Positions 7,884 through 15,517 of a stretch of 28,743 bases of DNA are shown in pieces. Source of the stretch: JAXDLW01 sp046262515. GTDB lineage: Bacteria > Chloroflexota > Dormibacteria > DASZGP01. How positions within the stretch are numbered: the first letter of the stretch is position 1; each line of letters begins with the position of its first letter. The stretch is from contig JBHEMP010000172.1 in assembly GCA_046262515.1 (NCBI GenBank), forward strand, positions 1 through 28,743, given 5' to 3'. Made by a program: the position numbers and the translations under genes. The notes below the pieces were generated by a model. The model worked only from the letters and a program-made list of their open reading frames with translations, searched no databases and was not told the DNA's origin.

Positions 7884-9518
7884 ATGAGGCGAGTTCGCTG
7901 GGCGCCATGCGCCCTCCTTGTTGGCGTGGCGGCCTGCCAGGGCCCGCTTGCCCCCACCGGGCCTGTGAACGGCGGTACCCTGACCGTCGCCATCGGTGGG
8001 GACCCGATCAGCCTGAACCGTTTCGTCGCCGGCGATTCGGTCTCCCAGAGAGCGGTGGCGCCGCTCTTCCCCATGCTCTACGAACTCGACGCGCACCTGG
8101 TTCCCCGGCCCGACCTGGCGACGGCGCTGCCGACCCTCAGTGACGGCGGGAAGACCTGGACGGTCCACCTGCGTCGCGGGGCCCGGTGGTCGGACGGCAA
8201 GGCGATCACGGCCGACGACGTGGTCAGCACCGTCACGCTTCAGCGCGACAAGACCCTGGCCACCGATACGATCTTCGACTGGGACAAGCTCGACAAGGTC
8301 GCAAAGGTGGACGACTACACCGTGCGCTTCACCCTCACCGAGCCCTACGCCCCGTTCCTGGCCAACAGCCTGGTCACCTTCGTGGCGCCCGCGCACGTCT
8401 ACGGCGTCATCGACCCGGCGAAGATGAAGCAGGACCCGATCGGGATAAACCCGACCGTCACCGGGGGCCCGTTTCGCTTCGACCGGCGCGTGCGCGGCCA
8501 GGAGGTCGACCTGGTCGCGAACCCGGATTACTACAACGGGCGCCCGCACCTGGACCGCATCGTCGAGCGCGTGGTCCCCGACCCCGCCGCGGCTGCCACA
8601 TCGCTCCTGTCCGGGGACGTGAACTGGCAGCCCGACGCCCCGGGATCGGAGGTTGCCAAGATCACCGGGTCCGCCACCTTCGTGCGCAAGTACCCGGACC
8701 TGGGCTACTACGACCTGAGGTTCAACGACCGCGCCGACCGGCTCTTCGGCGACCGCAGGGTTCGCCAGGCGCTGGCCTACGCGATCGACAAGCGGGCGCT
8801 CGTGAAAGAGGTCACGGCGGGGCGGGGGACGGCGGTGAACGGGGACATCGTGCCGGCCAGCTGGGCCTTCGACCCCGCGGCGGCGCCCGGCTACCGTCAG
8901 AACCTCGACCGCGCCCGGGCCCTGCTTGCCGAGGCCGGGTGGGCGCCCGGCCCGGACGGCGTCCTGACCCGGTCGGGGAAGAGGTTTAGCGCCGACCTTT
9001 TGGTCCGCAAGGATTCGGATACCCGCGTCGCCGCGGCCACGGCGATCGCCACCAGGGCGCGCGCCATCGGCATGGAGCTGAAGCCGGCGCCAACCCCCTT
9101 CGAGACGTTCTTCGACCCGCTCAAACAGGGGACATTCGAAGTCGCCCTCTCGGGCTTCGCCACCGGGCCGGACCCCGACGATTTCTTCCTCTTTCACTCC
9201 AGCCAGCTGCGTCCGGAGAACAACCCCAACGGCGTTAACTGGTCGGGATACGTCGACCCCGAGCTTGATCGCCTGATCAACGCGGAGCGAAGCACCCTGC
9301 TCTCGAGCCCCTCCGCCACGAGGACCGCCCGGCGCCACATCTTCAGCCAGCTCGAGAAGCTCCTGTCCGACGAGATGGTGACGTATTTCCTCTGGTCGGA
9401 CGACACCGTCCAGGGTTTCGACGTCCGGGTCGGCGGGGTGCAACCGGGGTCCCTGCTCAACCTGGATTACGGCCGTAATGTGCGCGCATACGGGGAGTGG
9501 TACCTCAAGAAGAGCTGA
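7884..9518 (+). CDS. Peptide/dipeptide ABC transporter substrate-binding lipoprotein (SBP_bac_5), copy 1
   Basis: 544 residues. A short signal peptide ends in a lipobox (GVAAC, Cys18), so the mature protein should be lipid-anchored at the outer face of the cytoplasmic membrane. The body matches family-5 solute-binding proteins: LTVAIGGDPISLNRF at the N-terminus, the TVHLRRGARWSDGKAITADD motif (about 93-112), GPFRFDRR, and a late FATGPDPDDFFLFHS segment. Members bind oligopeptides, dipeptides, nickel or other small ligands; the ligand here cannot be read. It appears to be transcribed alone: a hairpin lies upstream, and a strong promoter for the next binding protein follows. It lacks the cysteine pair shared by the other two binding proteins of the locus and is more distant from them. 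Confidence 0.92.
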   Translation: MRRVRWAPCALLVGVAACQGPLAPTGPVNGGTLTVAIGGDPISLNRFVAGDSVSQRAVAPLFPMLYELDAHLVPRPDLATALPTLSDGGKTWTVHLRRGARWSDGKAITADDVVSTVTLQRDKTLATDTIFDWDKLDKVAKVDDYTVRFTLTEPYAPFLANSLVTFVAPAHVYGVIDPAKMKQDPIGINPTVTGGPFRFDRRVRGQEVDLVANPDYYNGRPHLDRIVERVVPDPAAAATSLLSGDVNWQPDAPGSEVAKITGSATFVRKYPDLGYYDLRFNDRADRLFGDRRVRQALAYAIDKRALVKEVTAGRGTAVNGDIVPASWAFDPAAAPGYRQNLDRARALLAEAGWAPGPDGVLTRSGKRFSADLLVRKDSDTRVAAATAIATRARAIGMELKPAPTPFETFFDPLKQGTFEVALSGFATGPDPDDFFLFHSSQLRPENNPNGVNWSGYVDPELDRLINAERSTLLSSPSATRTARRHIFSQLEKLLSDEMVTYFLWSDDTVQGFDVRVGGVQPGSLLNLDYGRNVRAYGEWYLKKS

Positions 9519-9536
9519 TCGGCAGGCCGCCATCAT

Positions 9537-9565
9537 TTGACAAAGCGGGCTTGAGCCCATATGTT
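9537..9565 (+). promoter_or_regulatory. Strong sigma70-type promoter (TTGACA-N17-TATGTT)
   Basis: A perfect -35 hexamer TTGACA (9537-9542) and a -10 hexamer TATGTT (9560-9565) are separated by the optimal 17 nt. The predicted start near 9572 gives a leader of about 178 nt before the TTG start at 9750. This is the best promoter in the window and suggests high expression of the second binding protein. Confidence 0.75.
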
Positions 9566-9571
9566 TCGCCG

Positions 9572-9749
9572 TGGAGTAGTGAGTGGTCGTGAGTGGCCGC
9601 AGCCTGTCGTCGGCGCACTCTCGCCCCGATCACCAGGTCGGGAAGAGGATGACGGGAAGCCAGACTTCGAGGAGTTAGTTCAGCCCGCAGACTGTGGCTG
9701 TCGCCTTTTTCGGCGTCCTCGGTAATACCGTCCCACAAGGAGGAATACT
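9572..9749 (+). promoter_or_regulatory. Long 5' leader of the second binding protein
   Basis: This non-coding stretch of about 178 nt lies between the predicted transcript start and the TTG at 9750. It holds a tandem 10-bp repeat (9580-9599), a small CGCC/GGCG hairpin with a T-rich loop near 9707-9720, and a strong AAGGAGG ribosome binding site at 9737-9743. I do not recognise a known riboswitch class. No gene is visible in the 231-bp gap as a whole. Confidence 0.35.
9580..9599 (+). repeat. Tandem 10-bp direct repeat just downstream of the promoter
   Basis: TGAGTGGTCG is followed directly by TGAGTGGCCG (9 of 10 identical), starting about 8 nt after the predicted transcription start. One-turn-spaced direct repeats at this place can be operators, but this is a guess from position. 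Confidence 0.4.
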
Positions 9750-11456
9750 TTGGGAATCAGTCGATTTAGACGCAGGGCAGGAGGGCTGGCTGTTGTGGCC
9801 CTGACCCTCGCCGCGTGCGGGACGAGCACTGGGCCATCCAGCAACCTGGCGGCCAACCAGGTCTTCAACTTTGGGATGAAGGACGACGTCGCCCACCTGG
9901 ACCCGGCAGACATCGATGCCGCGACGGACATCCCCGTGCTGCAGAACATGTTCGTTGGGCTCTACAAGTTCGATGACAAGCTGAACATCGTGCCCTACGG
10001 CGCCGACGGAATGCCCACCATCACCAACGGTGACAAGACCTACACCTTCAAGCTGCACAAGGGTATGACGTTCTCCAACGGCGACCCGGTCACCGCCGCG
10101 GACTACATCTACAGCTGGACGCGTGCCGCCAAGCACAACGCCAGCTACGAGGGCAACCTCTCCCCGATCGTCGGGGCAGACGACGTGGCCAACGGTAAGG
10201 CGACCACCATCAAGGGTCTCTCGTCTCCCGACGACCTCACCCTGGTTGCCAACCTGACCGACCCGGCCGGCTACTGGCTGACCCAGCTGGCTATGCCGAC
10301 GGAGACCGAGGTCGTGGACCGCAAGGTCGTCGAGAAGGCAGGTGACGACAAGTGGACCCAGGACGCGGCCACCTACATAGGTTCGGGACCGTTCAAGATG
10401 ACCTCCCGCGTTCCCAAGCAGTCGATGGACTTCGAGCCCGTCAAGAACTGGTGGGGCGGAAGCACAGGTAACCTGACCAAGGTCCACGTCGAGATCGGCG
10501 TCGATGACAGCTCCCGTGTGAAGAAGTTCGAGTCTGGTGGCTACGGTGCCGTTGGACCGGCCAACAACGCGCCCGGGCCGGACGACGTCCTTCGCTTCAA
10601 GAACGACCCGACCAAGAAGGACCTCCTCCACATCTACCCCGGAGTCCGCACCACGGGCCTCGGCTTCAACTTCACCCAGGGTCCATTCGCCCCGAGCAGC
10701 GCCAAGGTCACTCCCGGCAAGCCCACGACGGCGACTCCCGACGAGGGCCTCAAGGGTCGGCAGGCCATCAGCCTGGCGATTGACCGCGCGCAGCTTGCCG
10801 ACGTGGCCTGCAGCCACGCGATCACCTGCGCCCCCGCCACAGGCGGACCGTTCCCCAAGGGCGTCAAGGGTTACCTCGGCGACAACGGCGACACCTACGC
10901 GAAGTTCGACGCAGCCAAGGCCAAGAGCCTGCTGGACGAATGGGACCCAGGCAAGACCAAGCGGAATTCGATCAACATCCGCTACAACACCAACGCGTCC
11001 AACGATGCCATCTTCACCAACGTCGCTGCGCAGCTCAAAGCCAACCTCGGCATCGAGGTCAAGACCGCGCCAAGCGATTTCCCAACGCTCCTTGCCGAGC
11101 GGAAGAACAAGACCCTGCAAGGCATGTTCCGCGAGAGCTGGGGCATGGACTACAACCACCCGCAGGACTGGTTTGACAACCTGAGTGTCTGCGCCCAGGC
11201 CGGTGTCGGCAAAGGAAACAACGAGGGCTACTGCAATCCCGCGTTGGACTCGCTTGTCTCCAAGGCGGACACCGAGCCGCTGGACAAGGCGATGCCCGAC
11301 TACCTGAAGGCGGCCAAGATCCTGGCCGACGACGTGGTCTGGGTCAACCTCATCAACGGTACCGACCCCTACATGACCCAGAAGTGGGTCCAGGGAGCCA
11401 CCAACAACGGCTTCTACGACTCCGAGTGGAAGGAGATCTCGATCCTCCAGCACTGA
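9750..11456 (+). CDS. Oligopeptide ABC transporter substrate-binding lipoprotein (SBP_bac_5), copy 2
   Basis: 568 residues, starting at TTG with AAGGAGG 6 nt upstream. The signal peptide ends at lipobox LAAC (Cys23). Family-5 features include NMFVGLYKFDDKLNIVP, TFSNGDPVTAADYIYSW (about 108-124), GSGPFKMTSR and a C-terminal WGMDYNHPQDWFDNL. It is a clear paralogue of copy 3: both share the TFSNGDPVTAAD segment, a C-x5-C pair (here Cys354 and Cys360, followed by APATGG) and a GYLGD motif. The cysteine pair could form a disulfide outside the cell. It stands between a strong promoter and a strong terminator, ahead of the permease genes, so it is probably made in excess over the membrane components, as is common for binding-protein transporters. 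Confidence 0.93.
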   Translation: MGISRFRRRAGGLAVVALTLAACGTSTGPSSNLAANQVFNFGMKDDVAHLDPADIDAATDIPVLQNMFVGLYKFDDKLNIVPYGADGMPTITNGDKTYTFKLHKGMTFSNGDPVTAADYIYSWTRAAKHNASYEGNLSPIVGADDVANGKATTIKGLSSPDDLTLVANLTDPAGYWLTQLAMPTETEVVDRKVVEKAGDDKWTQDAATYIGSGPFKMTSRVPKQSMDFEPVKNWWGGSTGNLTKVHVEIGVDDSSRVKKFESGGYGAVGPANNAPGPDDVLRFKNDPTKKDLLHIYPGVRTTGLGFNFTQGPFAPSSAKVTPGKPTTATPDEGLKGRQAISLAIDRAQLADVACSHAITCAPATGGPFPKGVKGYLGDNGDTYAKFDAAKAKSLLDEWDPGKTKRNSINIRYNTNASNDAIFTNVAAQLKANLGIEVKTAPSDFPTLLAERKNKTLQGMFRESWGMDYNHPQDWFDNLSVCAQAGVGKGNNEGYCNPALDSLVSKADTEPLDKAMPDYLKAAKILADDVVWVNLINGTDPYMTQKWVQGATNNGFYDSEWKEISILQH

Positions 11457-11477
11457 GTCCAGACCGCAACGGCAAAG

Positions 11478-11508
11478 AAAAGGGGCTCCCCGACGGGGGG
11501 CCCCTTTT
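11478..11508 (+). terminator. Intrinsic terminator or attenuator after the second binding protein
   Basis: A 14-bp stem (AAAAGGGGCTCCCC against GGGGGGCCCCTTTT, one G-T wobble) closes a 3-nt loop, and the 3' arm ends in TTTT followed by CAGTTTT. It lies 21 nt after the stop codon at 11456 and before the permease genes. It probably ends most transcripts of the binding protein; partial read-through would still reach the permease genes. Confidence 0.85.
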
Positions 11509-11514
11509 CAGTTT

Positions 11515-11520
11515 TATGAT
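11515..11520 (+). promoter_or_regulatory. Candidate -10 box (TATGAT) for the transporter operon
   Basis: TATGAT lies directly after the terminator and 25 nt before the first permease ATG, and would give a leader of about 19 nt. No good -35 hexamer is seen at 16-18 nt. It would allow the permease and ATPase genes to be transcribed independently of the upstream terminator. Confidence 0.4.
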
Positions 11521-11531
11521 CGGGTGGAAAG

Positions 11532-11549
11532 ATGGCTAACCTTCGATGA
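11532..11549 (+). CDS. Possible five-codon leader ORF overlapping the permease start
   Basis: ATG at 11532 opens an ORF of Met-Ala-Asn-Leu-Arg whose TGA overlaps the permease ATG at 11546 in the arrangement ATGA. A purine-rich GGTGGAAAG lies immediately before it. If translated, it could feed ribosomes to the permease start by termination-reinitiation. Such a short ORF can arise by chance, so this is tentative. Confidence 0.2.
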   Translation: MANLR

Positions 11550-12490
11550 GAGGAACGCTGGTATACGCCGGTCAGCGGATCGTGCTGATCGCCTTCACCG
11601 CGGTGGTCGTGTCCTCGATCGTGTTCATCGGCATCCACCTGCAGCCGGGGAGTTCGCTTCTCACCGATCGGCCGGCCAACCCTGTGCGCCTCGCGCAGCT
11701 CCTGCACCAGTACAACCTGGACGTACCCTGGCCCCAGCAGTACTGGATCTGGCTCACCCATGCCGTCCGCGGCGACATGGGCGTGTCCCTGACGGCCGGG
11801 CGCGGCGAGCCGCTGACCCCGGTCCTGCTGAGGGAGGCAAGCGTCAGCGTGACGCTGGGCTTCTTCGCCCTCCTGTTCACCGTCGGGGTCGGCATCAGTC
11901 TCGGCACCCTGGCCGCGATCCGCCAGAATTCCTGGGTCGATTACGTCGCCTCCACCGCCTCCGTCGTGGCGTACTCGATCCCCAACTTTGTCTGGGCCTT
12001 CCTGCTGATCCTGCTGACGGTCACCGGCTTCTACGCCTGGACTGGCGGGAGGATATACGAGAACATCGGGTGGGGAGCGCCGGAGCAGATACCGGTTCCC
12101 GCGCTCGCCCTGGGCCTGCCCTATGCGGCCATCGTCGCCCGGCTGACCCGCGCCAGCATGCTGGAGGTGATCCGCCAGGACTACGTACGCACAGCCTGGG
12201 CCAAGGGCCTTTCGAGCCGGGTCGTCGTGGTCCGGCATGCCCTGCGCAACGCCCTGATCCCGGTTATCACCGTCCTCGGCCCGCTGGCGACTGCCATCAT
12301 CACGGGCTCGGTGGTGATCGAGTACCTGTTCGGCATCCCCGGCCTGGGAAAGGAGTTCGTCAGCAGCATCCTCGCGCGCGACTACAACGTCACGGTCGCG
12401 GTCTTCACGAGCTACGCCCTCTTGATAGGGTTCGCCAACCTGCTCGTGGACCTCACGTATCCGCTCCTGGACCCTAGAATTCGCTACTGA
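11546..12490 (+). CDS. Dipeptide/oligopeptide ABC transporter permease, DppB/OppB type
   Basis: 314 residues. The first membrane helix (about 10-30) is followed by an external region, then helices near 98-122, 133-160, 185-202, 236-258 and 286-305, the layout of DppB/OppB permeases. The cytoplasmic EAA loop lies at about 212-238 (DYVRTAWAKGLSSRVVVVRH), where the ATPase docks. GSVVIEYLFGIPGLGKEF (254-271) is the usual DppB C-terminal motif. It pairs with the DppC-type gene that begins 1 nt after its stop codon. It forms half of the membrane channel of the importer encoded here. Confidence 0.95.
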   Translation: MRGTLVYAGQRIVLIAFTAVVVSSIVFIGIHLQPGSSLLTDRPANPVRLAQLLHQYNLDVPWPQQYWIWLTHAVRGDMGVSLTAGRGEPLTPVLLREASVSVTLGFFALLFTVGVGISLGTLAAIRQNSWVDYVASTASVVAYSIPNFVWAFLLILLTVTGFYAWTGGRIYENIGWGAPEQIPVPALALGLPYAAIVARLTRASMLEVIRQDYVRTAWAKGLSSRVVVVRHALRNALIPVITVLGPLATAIITGSVVIEYLFGIPGLGKEFVSSILARDYNVTVAVFTSYALLIGFANLLVDLTYPLLDPRIRY

Positions 12491-12491
12491 C

Positions 12492-13394
12492 ATGGCAACG
12501 GCCGCCGCACTACCCAGCAGCATCTCCGACCGCGATTGGGAAATGCCCGAGCAGGTATCGCGCCGGCAGGACTCCTGGCGCCGCCTGCGTCGCAACAAGC
12601 TGGCCCTGGTCGGACTGGTCATTGTGGCGATCGCGCTGGTCAGCGCGGTTGTCTCGCCGTTCTGGACCCCCTACGAGACCTGGCGCAACGCCCTTGGGCC
12701 CACGTACGCCTCACCCAGCCTCGCCCACCCCCTCGGACTCGACAACCTCGGTCGAGACGTGCTTTCCAGGCTTATGAGCGGGGCCACCGTCGCCCTGGAG
12801 GTAGGCGTGGGCGCGACGGCCCTCGCTTCCACTGTTGGCATAGTGCTTGGGCTGATCGCGGGGTTTTACCGAGGCAAGGTTGATGCCGTCATTTCAACGA
12901 TCATCAACGTCTGGTATGGCGTCCCTGACCTGTTGGTGGCCATGACACTGGTCGTCCTCCTTGGACGTGGCGCGCTGAACCTGGTCGTGGCGATCGCGAT
13001 CACCGGGTGGCTGGGCATGGCCCGACTGGTCCGCGGCCAGACGTTGAGCCTGCGCGAACGCGAGTTCAACGAGGCCGCGAAGGCGTCAGGCACCAAAAAC
13101 ATGGGCATCATCTTCAGGCACATCCTGCCGAACGCCCTGGGCCCGATCATCGTCCAGGCCACCTACCTGGTTCCCGCGGCGATCATATTCGAGGCCTTCT
13201 TGAGCCTCCTGGGCCTCGGCGTGCCACCGCCCACGCCCTCGTGGGGGGACATGGCGAGCGAGGGGTACAAGTCCCTGCAGTTCGCGCCCCATGTCGTCCT
13301 GGCGCCGAGTATCGCCATCTCGCTCACGGTCCTGGCCTTCAACTGGCTCGGTGATGGACTGCGGGACGCCATCGACCCGAGGATGCGCCGCTGA
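12492..13394 (+). CDS. Dipeptide/oligopeptide ABC transporter permease, DppC/OppC type
   Basis: 300 residues. A hydrophilic N-terminus with SWRRLRRNKLALVGL (28-42) leads into helix 1, typical of the OppC_N region. HPLGLDNLGRDVLSRL (79-94) is the conserved external motif. Further helices lie near 100-124, 135-157, 160-178, 212-240 and 275-290. The EAA loop EFNEAAKASGTKNMGIIF is at 191-208, and the protein ends with DGLRDAIDPRMRR, characteristic of DppC. It forms the second half of the channel with the DppB-type permease. Its stop codon overlaps the CTG from which the next gene appears to start. Confidence 0.95.
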   Translation: MATAAALPSSISDRDWEMPEQVSRRQDSWRRLRRNKLALVGLVIVAIALVSAVVSPFWTPYETWRNALGPTYASPSLAHPLGLDNLGRDVLSRLMSGATVALEVGVGATALASTVGIVLGLIAGFYRGKVDAVISTIINVWYGVPDLLVAMTLVVLLGRGALNLVVAIAITGWLGMARLVRGQTLSLREREFNEAAKASGTKNMGIIFRHILPNALGPIIVQATYLVPAAIIFEAFLSLLGLGVPPPTPSWGDMASEGYKSLQFAPHVVLAPSIAISLTVLAFNWLGDGLRDAIDPRMRR

Positions 13395-14449
13395 ACAACG
13401 GCCCCGATCCGGCGCTGCTGCGCGTCGAAGACCTCCATACCGAGTTCGTCACCTCCAATGGAGTGGTCACGGCTGTCGCCGGCGTCAGCTTTGAGATTCG
13501 CCGTGGCGAGACGGTTGGGGTGGTCGGGGAATCCGGCTGCGGAAAGTCGATGACCGCCCTCAGCATTCTCCGGCTGGTACCCGAGCCCGGCAAGATAACC
13601 TCGGGGAGCATCGACTTCGACGGCAAGGATGTGCTCTCGCTGGACGAGCATGAGCTGCTGGACTACCGCGGCAACGACGTGGGGATGATCTTCCAGGACC
13701 CCATGAGCTCGCTGAACCCCGTGCTCAAGGTCGGCTTCCAGATCGAGGAAGCCATGCGCGCCCACACGCGTTTCAGCCGGGCAGAGGCCAAAGGCCGCGT
13801 GGTGCCACTCCTCAAGCAGGTCCGCATGCCGGACGCCGCCTCGCGCGCGAAGGAGTACCCGCACCAGTTCAGTGGTGGCATGCGGCAACGGGCGATGATC
13901 GCGATGGCCCTGGCCAATGCTCCGAGCCTGGTGATCGCCGATGAGCCCACGACCGCGCTGGACGTCACCGTCCAGGCCCAGATCATCGACCTTCTTCGCG
14001 AGCTCAACCAGGAGATGGGCACGGCGATCATGCTGATCACCCACAACATGGCCGTGGTCGCCAGCATCTGCACGAGGGTCATAGTCATGTACGCCGGCCA
14101 GATCGTTGAACAGGGGCCGGTTGAGCAGATTTTCGAGAGTCCCCAGCACCCCTACACCTGGTCCCTGCTGCGCGCCATCCCGCGCCTGGATGAGACCCAG
14201 CACGAGCGGCTGCGGTCCATCGAGGGGATCGCCCCCGACCTGATCCGGCCTCCAACAGGCTGCCGCTTCCACCCCCGCTGCCCCTTTCGAGTCGCCGAGT
14301 GCTTCACCGAGGAGCCGGTGCTGGAGAGGGTCGCGCCGGACCAGGAGGCTCGTTGCTGGGTCAAGATGGACCGCGCGTACAAGGAGATGGGAGCTGCTGA
14401 AATGGTCGATGTAAGGCCCGGTGCGGGCTCTGGCTACCAGGCGCCCTGA
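13391..14449 (+). CDS. Dipeptide/oligopeptide ABC transporter ATP-binding protein, DppD/OppD type (CTG start proposed)
   Basis: 352 residues if read from CTG 13391. Walker A GESGCGKS (46-53), Q-loop MIFQDPMSSLNPV, signature FSGGMRQR (160-167), Walker B LVIADEPT (180-187) and the switch histidine in LITHNMAVV are present. The C-terminal oligopeptide/dipeptide domain has CRFHPRCPF. It hydrolyses ATP to drive import. The first canonical start in frame is GTG 13463, but it would remove the first strand of the ATPase domain (ALLRVEDLHTEF). The frame stays open upstream with no ATG, GTG or TTG; CTG 13391 overlaps the permease stop (CTGA) and has GAGG 8 nt before it. Identity is firm; the start is inferred. 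Confidence 0.93.
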   Translation: MNNGPDPALLRVEDLHTEFVTSNGVVTAVAGVSFEIRRGETVGVVGESGCGKSMTALSILRLVPEPGKITSGSIDFDGKDVLSLDEHELLDYRGNDVGMIFQDPMSSLNPVLKVGFQIEEAMRAHTRFSRAEAKGRVVPLLKQVRMPDAASRAKEYPHQFSGGMRQRAMIAMALANAPSLVIADEPTTALDVTVQAQIIDLLRELNQEMGTAIMLITHNMAVVASICTRVIVMYAGQIVEQGPVEQIFESPQHPYTWSLLRAIPRLDETQHERLRSIEGIAPDLIRPPTGCRFHPRCPFRVAECFTEEPVLERVAPDQEARCWVKMDRAYKEMGAAEMVDVRPGAGSGYQAP

Positions 14450-14468
14450 TGCCGCGGGCTGGCGTCCA

Positions 14469-14555
14469 GTGAACCACTAGTGGCCTGGACGAAGAGGACC
14501 AAGGCTGACCCTGCTTCGACGCGCAACGTCGCGGTCAGTGGTGAACCACTTGTGG
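14469..14555 (+). repeat. 72-bp-spaced direct repeat spanning the DppF start
   Basis: GTGAACCACTAGTGG (14469-14483) and GTGAACCACTTGTGG (14541-14555) are identical at 14 of 15 positions and lie exactly 24 codons apart in the same frame (SEPLVA and GEPLVV in translation). The first copy contains the GTG used as the start of the next gene. A short tandem duplication that has since diverged, or chance, could explain it. Confidence 0.4.
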
Positions 14556-15511
14556 TGGTCGAGGACGTCGTCAAGCACTTCCCTGCCGGCCTGCGCCGCA
14601 AGGTCCACGCGGTCGACGGCGTGTCATTCGAGATTCGCAGAGGTGAGACCCTCGGTTTGGTGGGTGAGTCGGGCTGTGGCAAATCGACCCTGGGCCGGCT
14701 CGTATCCCAACTGCTCCCGGTGACCGAGGGATCGATCAAGTTCGACGGGGTGGACCTGGCCTCGCTCCACGGTGAGGACCTGCGGCAGCAACGGCGGGAT
14801 TTGCAGATGATCTTCCAGGATCCCTATTCATCACTGGATCCCCGGATGACGGTTGGCGACATCATCGCCGAGCCCCTCGACAACTTCGCCATCCACAAAG
14901 GCTCGGCGCGAACGAACCGCGTGCGCGAGTTGCTGCAGGTGGTTGGTCTCAACCCAAACTTCGTCAACCGGTACGCTCACGAGTTCAGTGGCGGCCAGCG
15001 GCAGCGTATTGGTATCGCGCGGGCCCTGGCTCTGGGGCCCAAGCTGATCGTCTGCGACGAGCCCATCTCAGCCCTCGATGTCTCGATCCAGGCTCAGATA
15101 ATCAACCTCCTCGAGGACCTGCAGGGCGAGTTTGGTTTGACCTATCTCTTCATCGCCCACGATCTTTCGGTGGTCAAGCACATCAGCGACCGCGTGATGG
15201 TGATGTACCTCGGCAGGATCGTCGAGGTGGCGGAGAGCGCGACGATCTACGACAACCCGCGCCATCCCTACACCAAGGCCCTGCTCTCCGCGATTCCCGT
15301 TCCTGATCCCAGGGTGCAGGCTCAACGCCGGTTGGTGGACCTCAAGGGCGAGATCCCCTCGCCGATAGATCCCCCGTCCGGGTGCCGGTTTCACCCTCGC
15401 TGCCCCATCGCCCGGGCGCCGGGGATCTGCAGTGAGGTGCAACCGGAACTGGATACCTACCGCGAGGGCTCGATGCACATGGCCGCCTGTCATTTCGCCG
15501 GCGAGCTGTAG
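14480..15511 (+). CDS. Dipeptide/oligopeptide ABC transporter ATP-binding protein, DppF/OppF type
   Basis: 343 residues. Walker A VGESGCGKS (61-69), Q-loop MIFQDPYSSLDPR, signature FSGGQRQR (169-176), Walker B LIVCDEPI (189-196) and switch histidine LFIAHDLSVV are all present. The C-terminal oligopeptide domain has CRFHPRCPIA. It pairs with the DppD-type ATPase. The start is GTG without a visible Shine-Dalgarno sequence. The reading frame is the same as that of the upstream ATPase, with only the TGA at 14447-14449 and 10 further codons between them, so translation could be coupled. An alternative start lies at the GTG codons near 14552, immediately before the first strand VVVEDVVKHF. Confidence 0.94.
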   Translation: MAWTKRTKADPASTRNVAVSGEPLVVVEDVVKHFPAGLRRKVHAVDGVSFEIRRGETLGLVGESGCGKSTLGRLVSQLLPVTEGSIKFDGVDLASLHGEDLRQQRRDLQMIFQDPYSSLDPRMTVGDIIAEPLDNFAIHKGSARTNRVRELLQVVGLNPNFVNRYAHEFSGGQRQRIGIARALALGPKLIVCDEPISALDVSIQAQIINLLEDLQGEFGLTYLFIAHDLSVVKHISDRVMVMYLGRIVEVAESATIYDNPRHPYTKALLSAIPVPDPRVQAQRRLVDLKGEIPSPIDPPSGCRFHPRCPIARAPGICSEVQPELDTYREGSMHMAACHFAGEL

Positions 15512-15517
15512 CTTCGC

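Noticed and set aside
7839..9560. Long minus-strand ORF of 573 codons opposite the first binding protein
   Set aside because: High-GC shadow: the plus-strand product has a lipobox and family-5 motifs, while the minus product is Val/Gly/Asp-rich without domains.
9675..11453. Long minus-strand ORF of 592 codons opposite the second binding protein
   Set aside because: Same kind of shadow; promoter, ribosome binding site, lipobox and terminator all support the plus strand.
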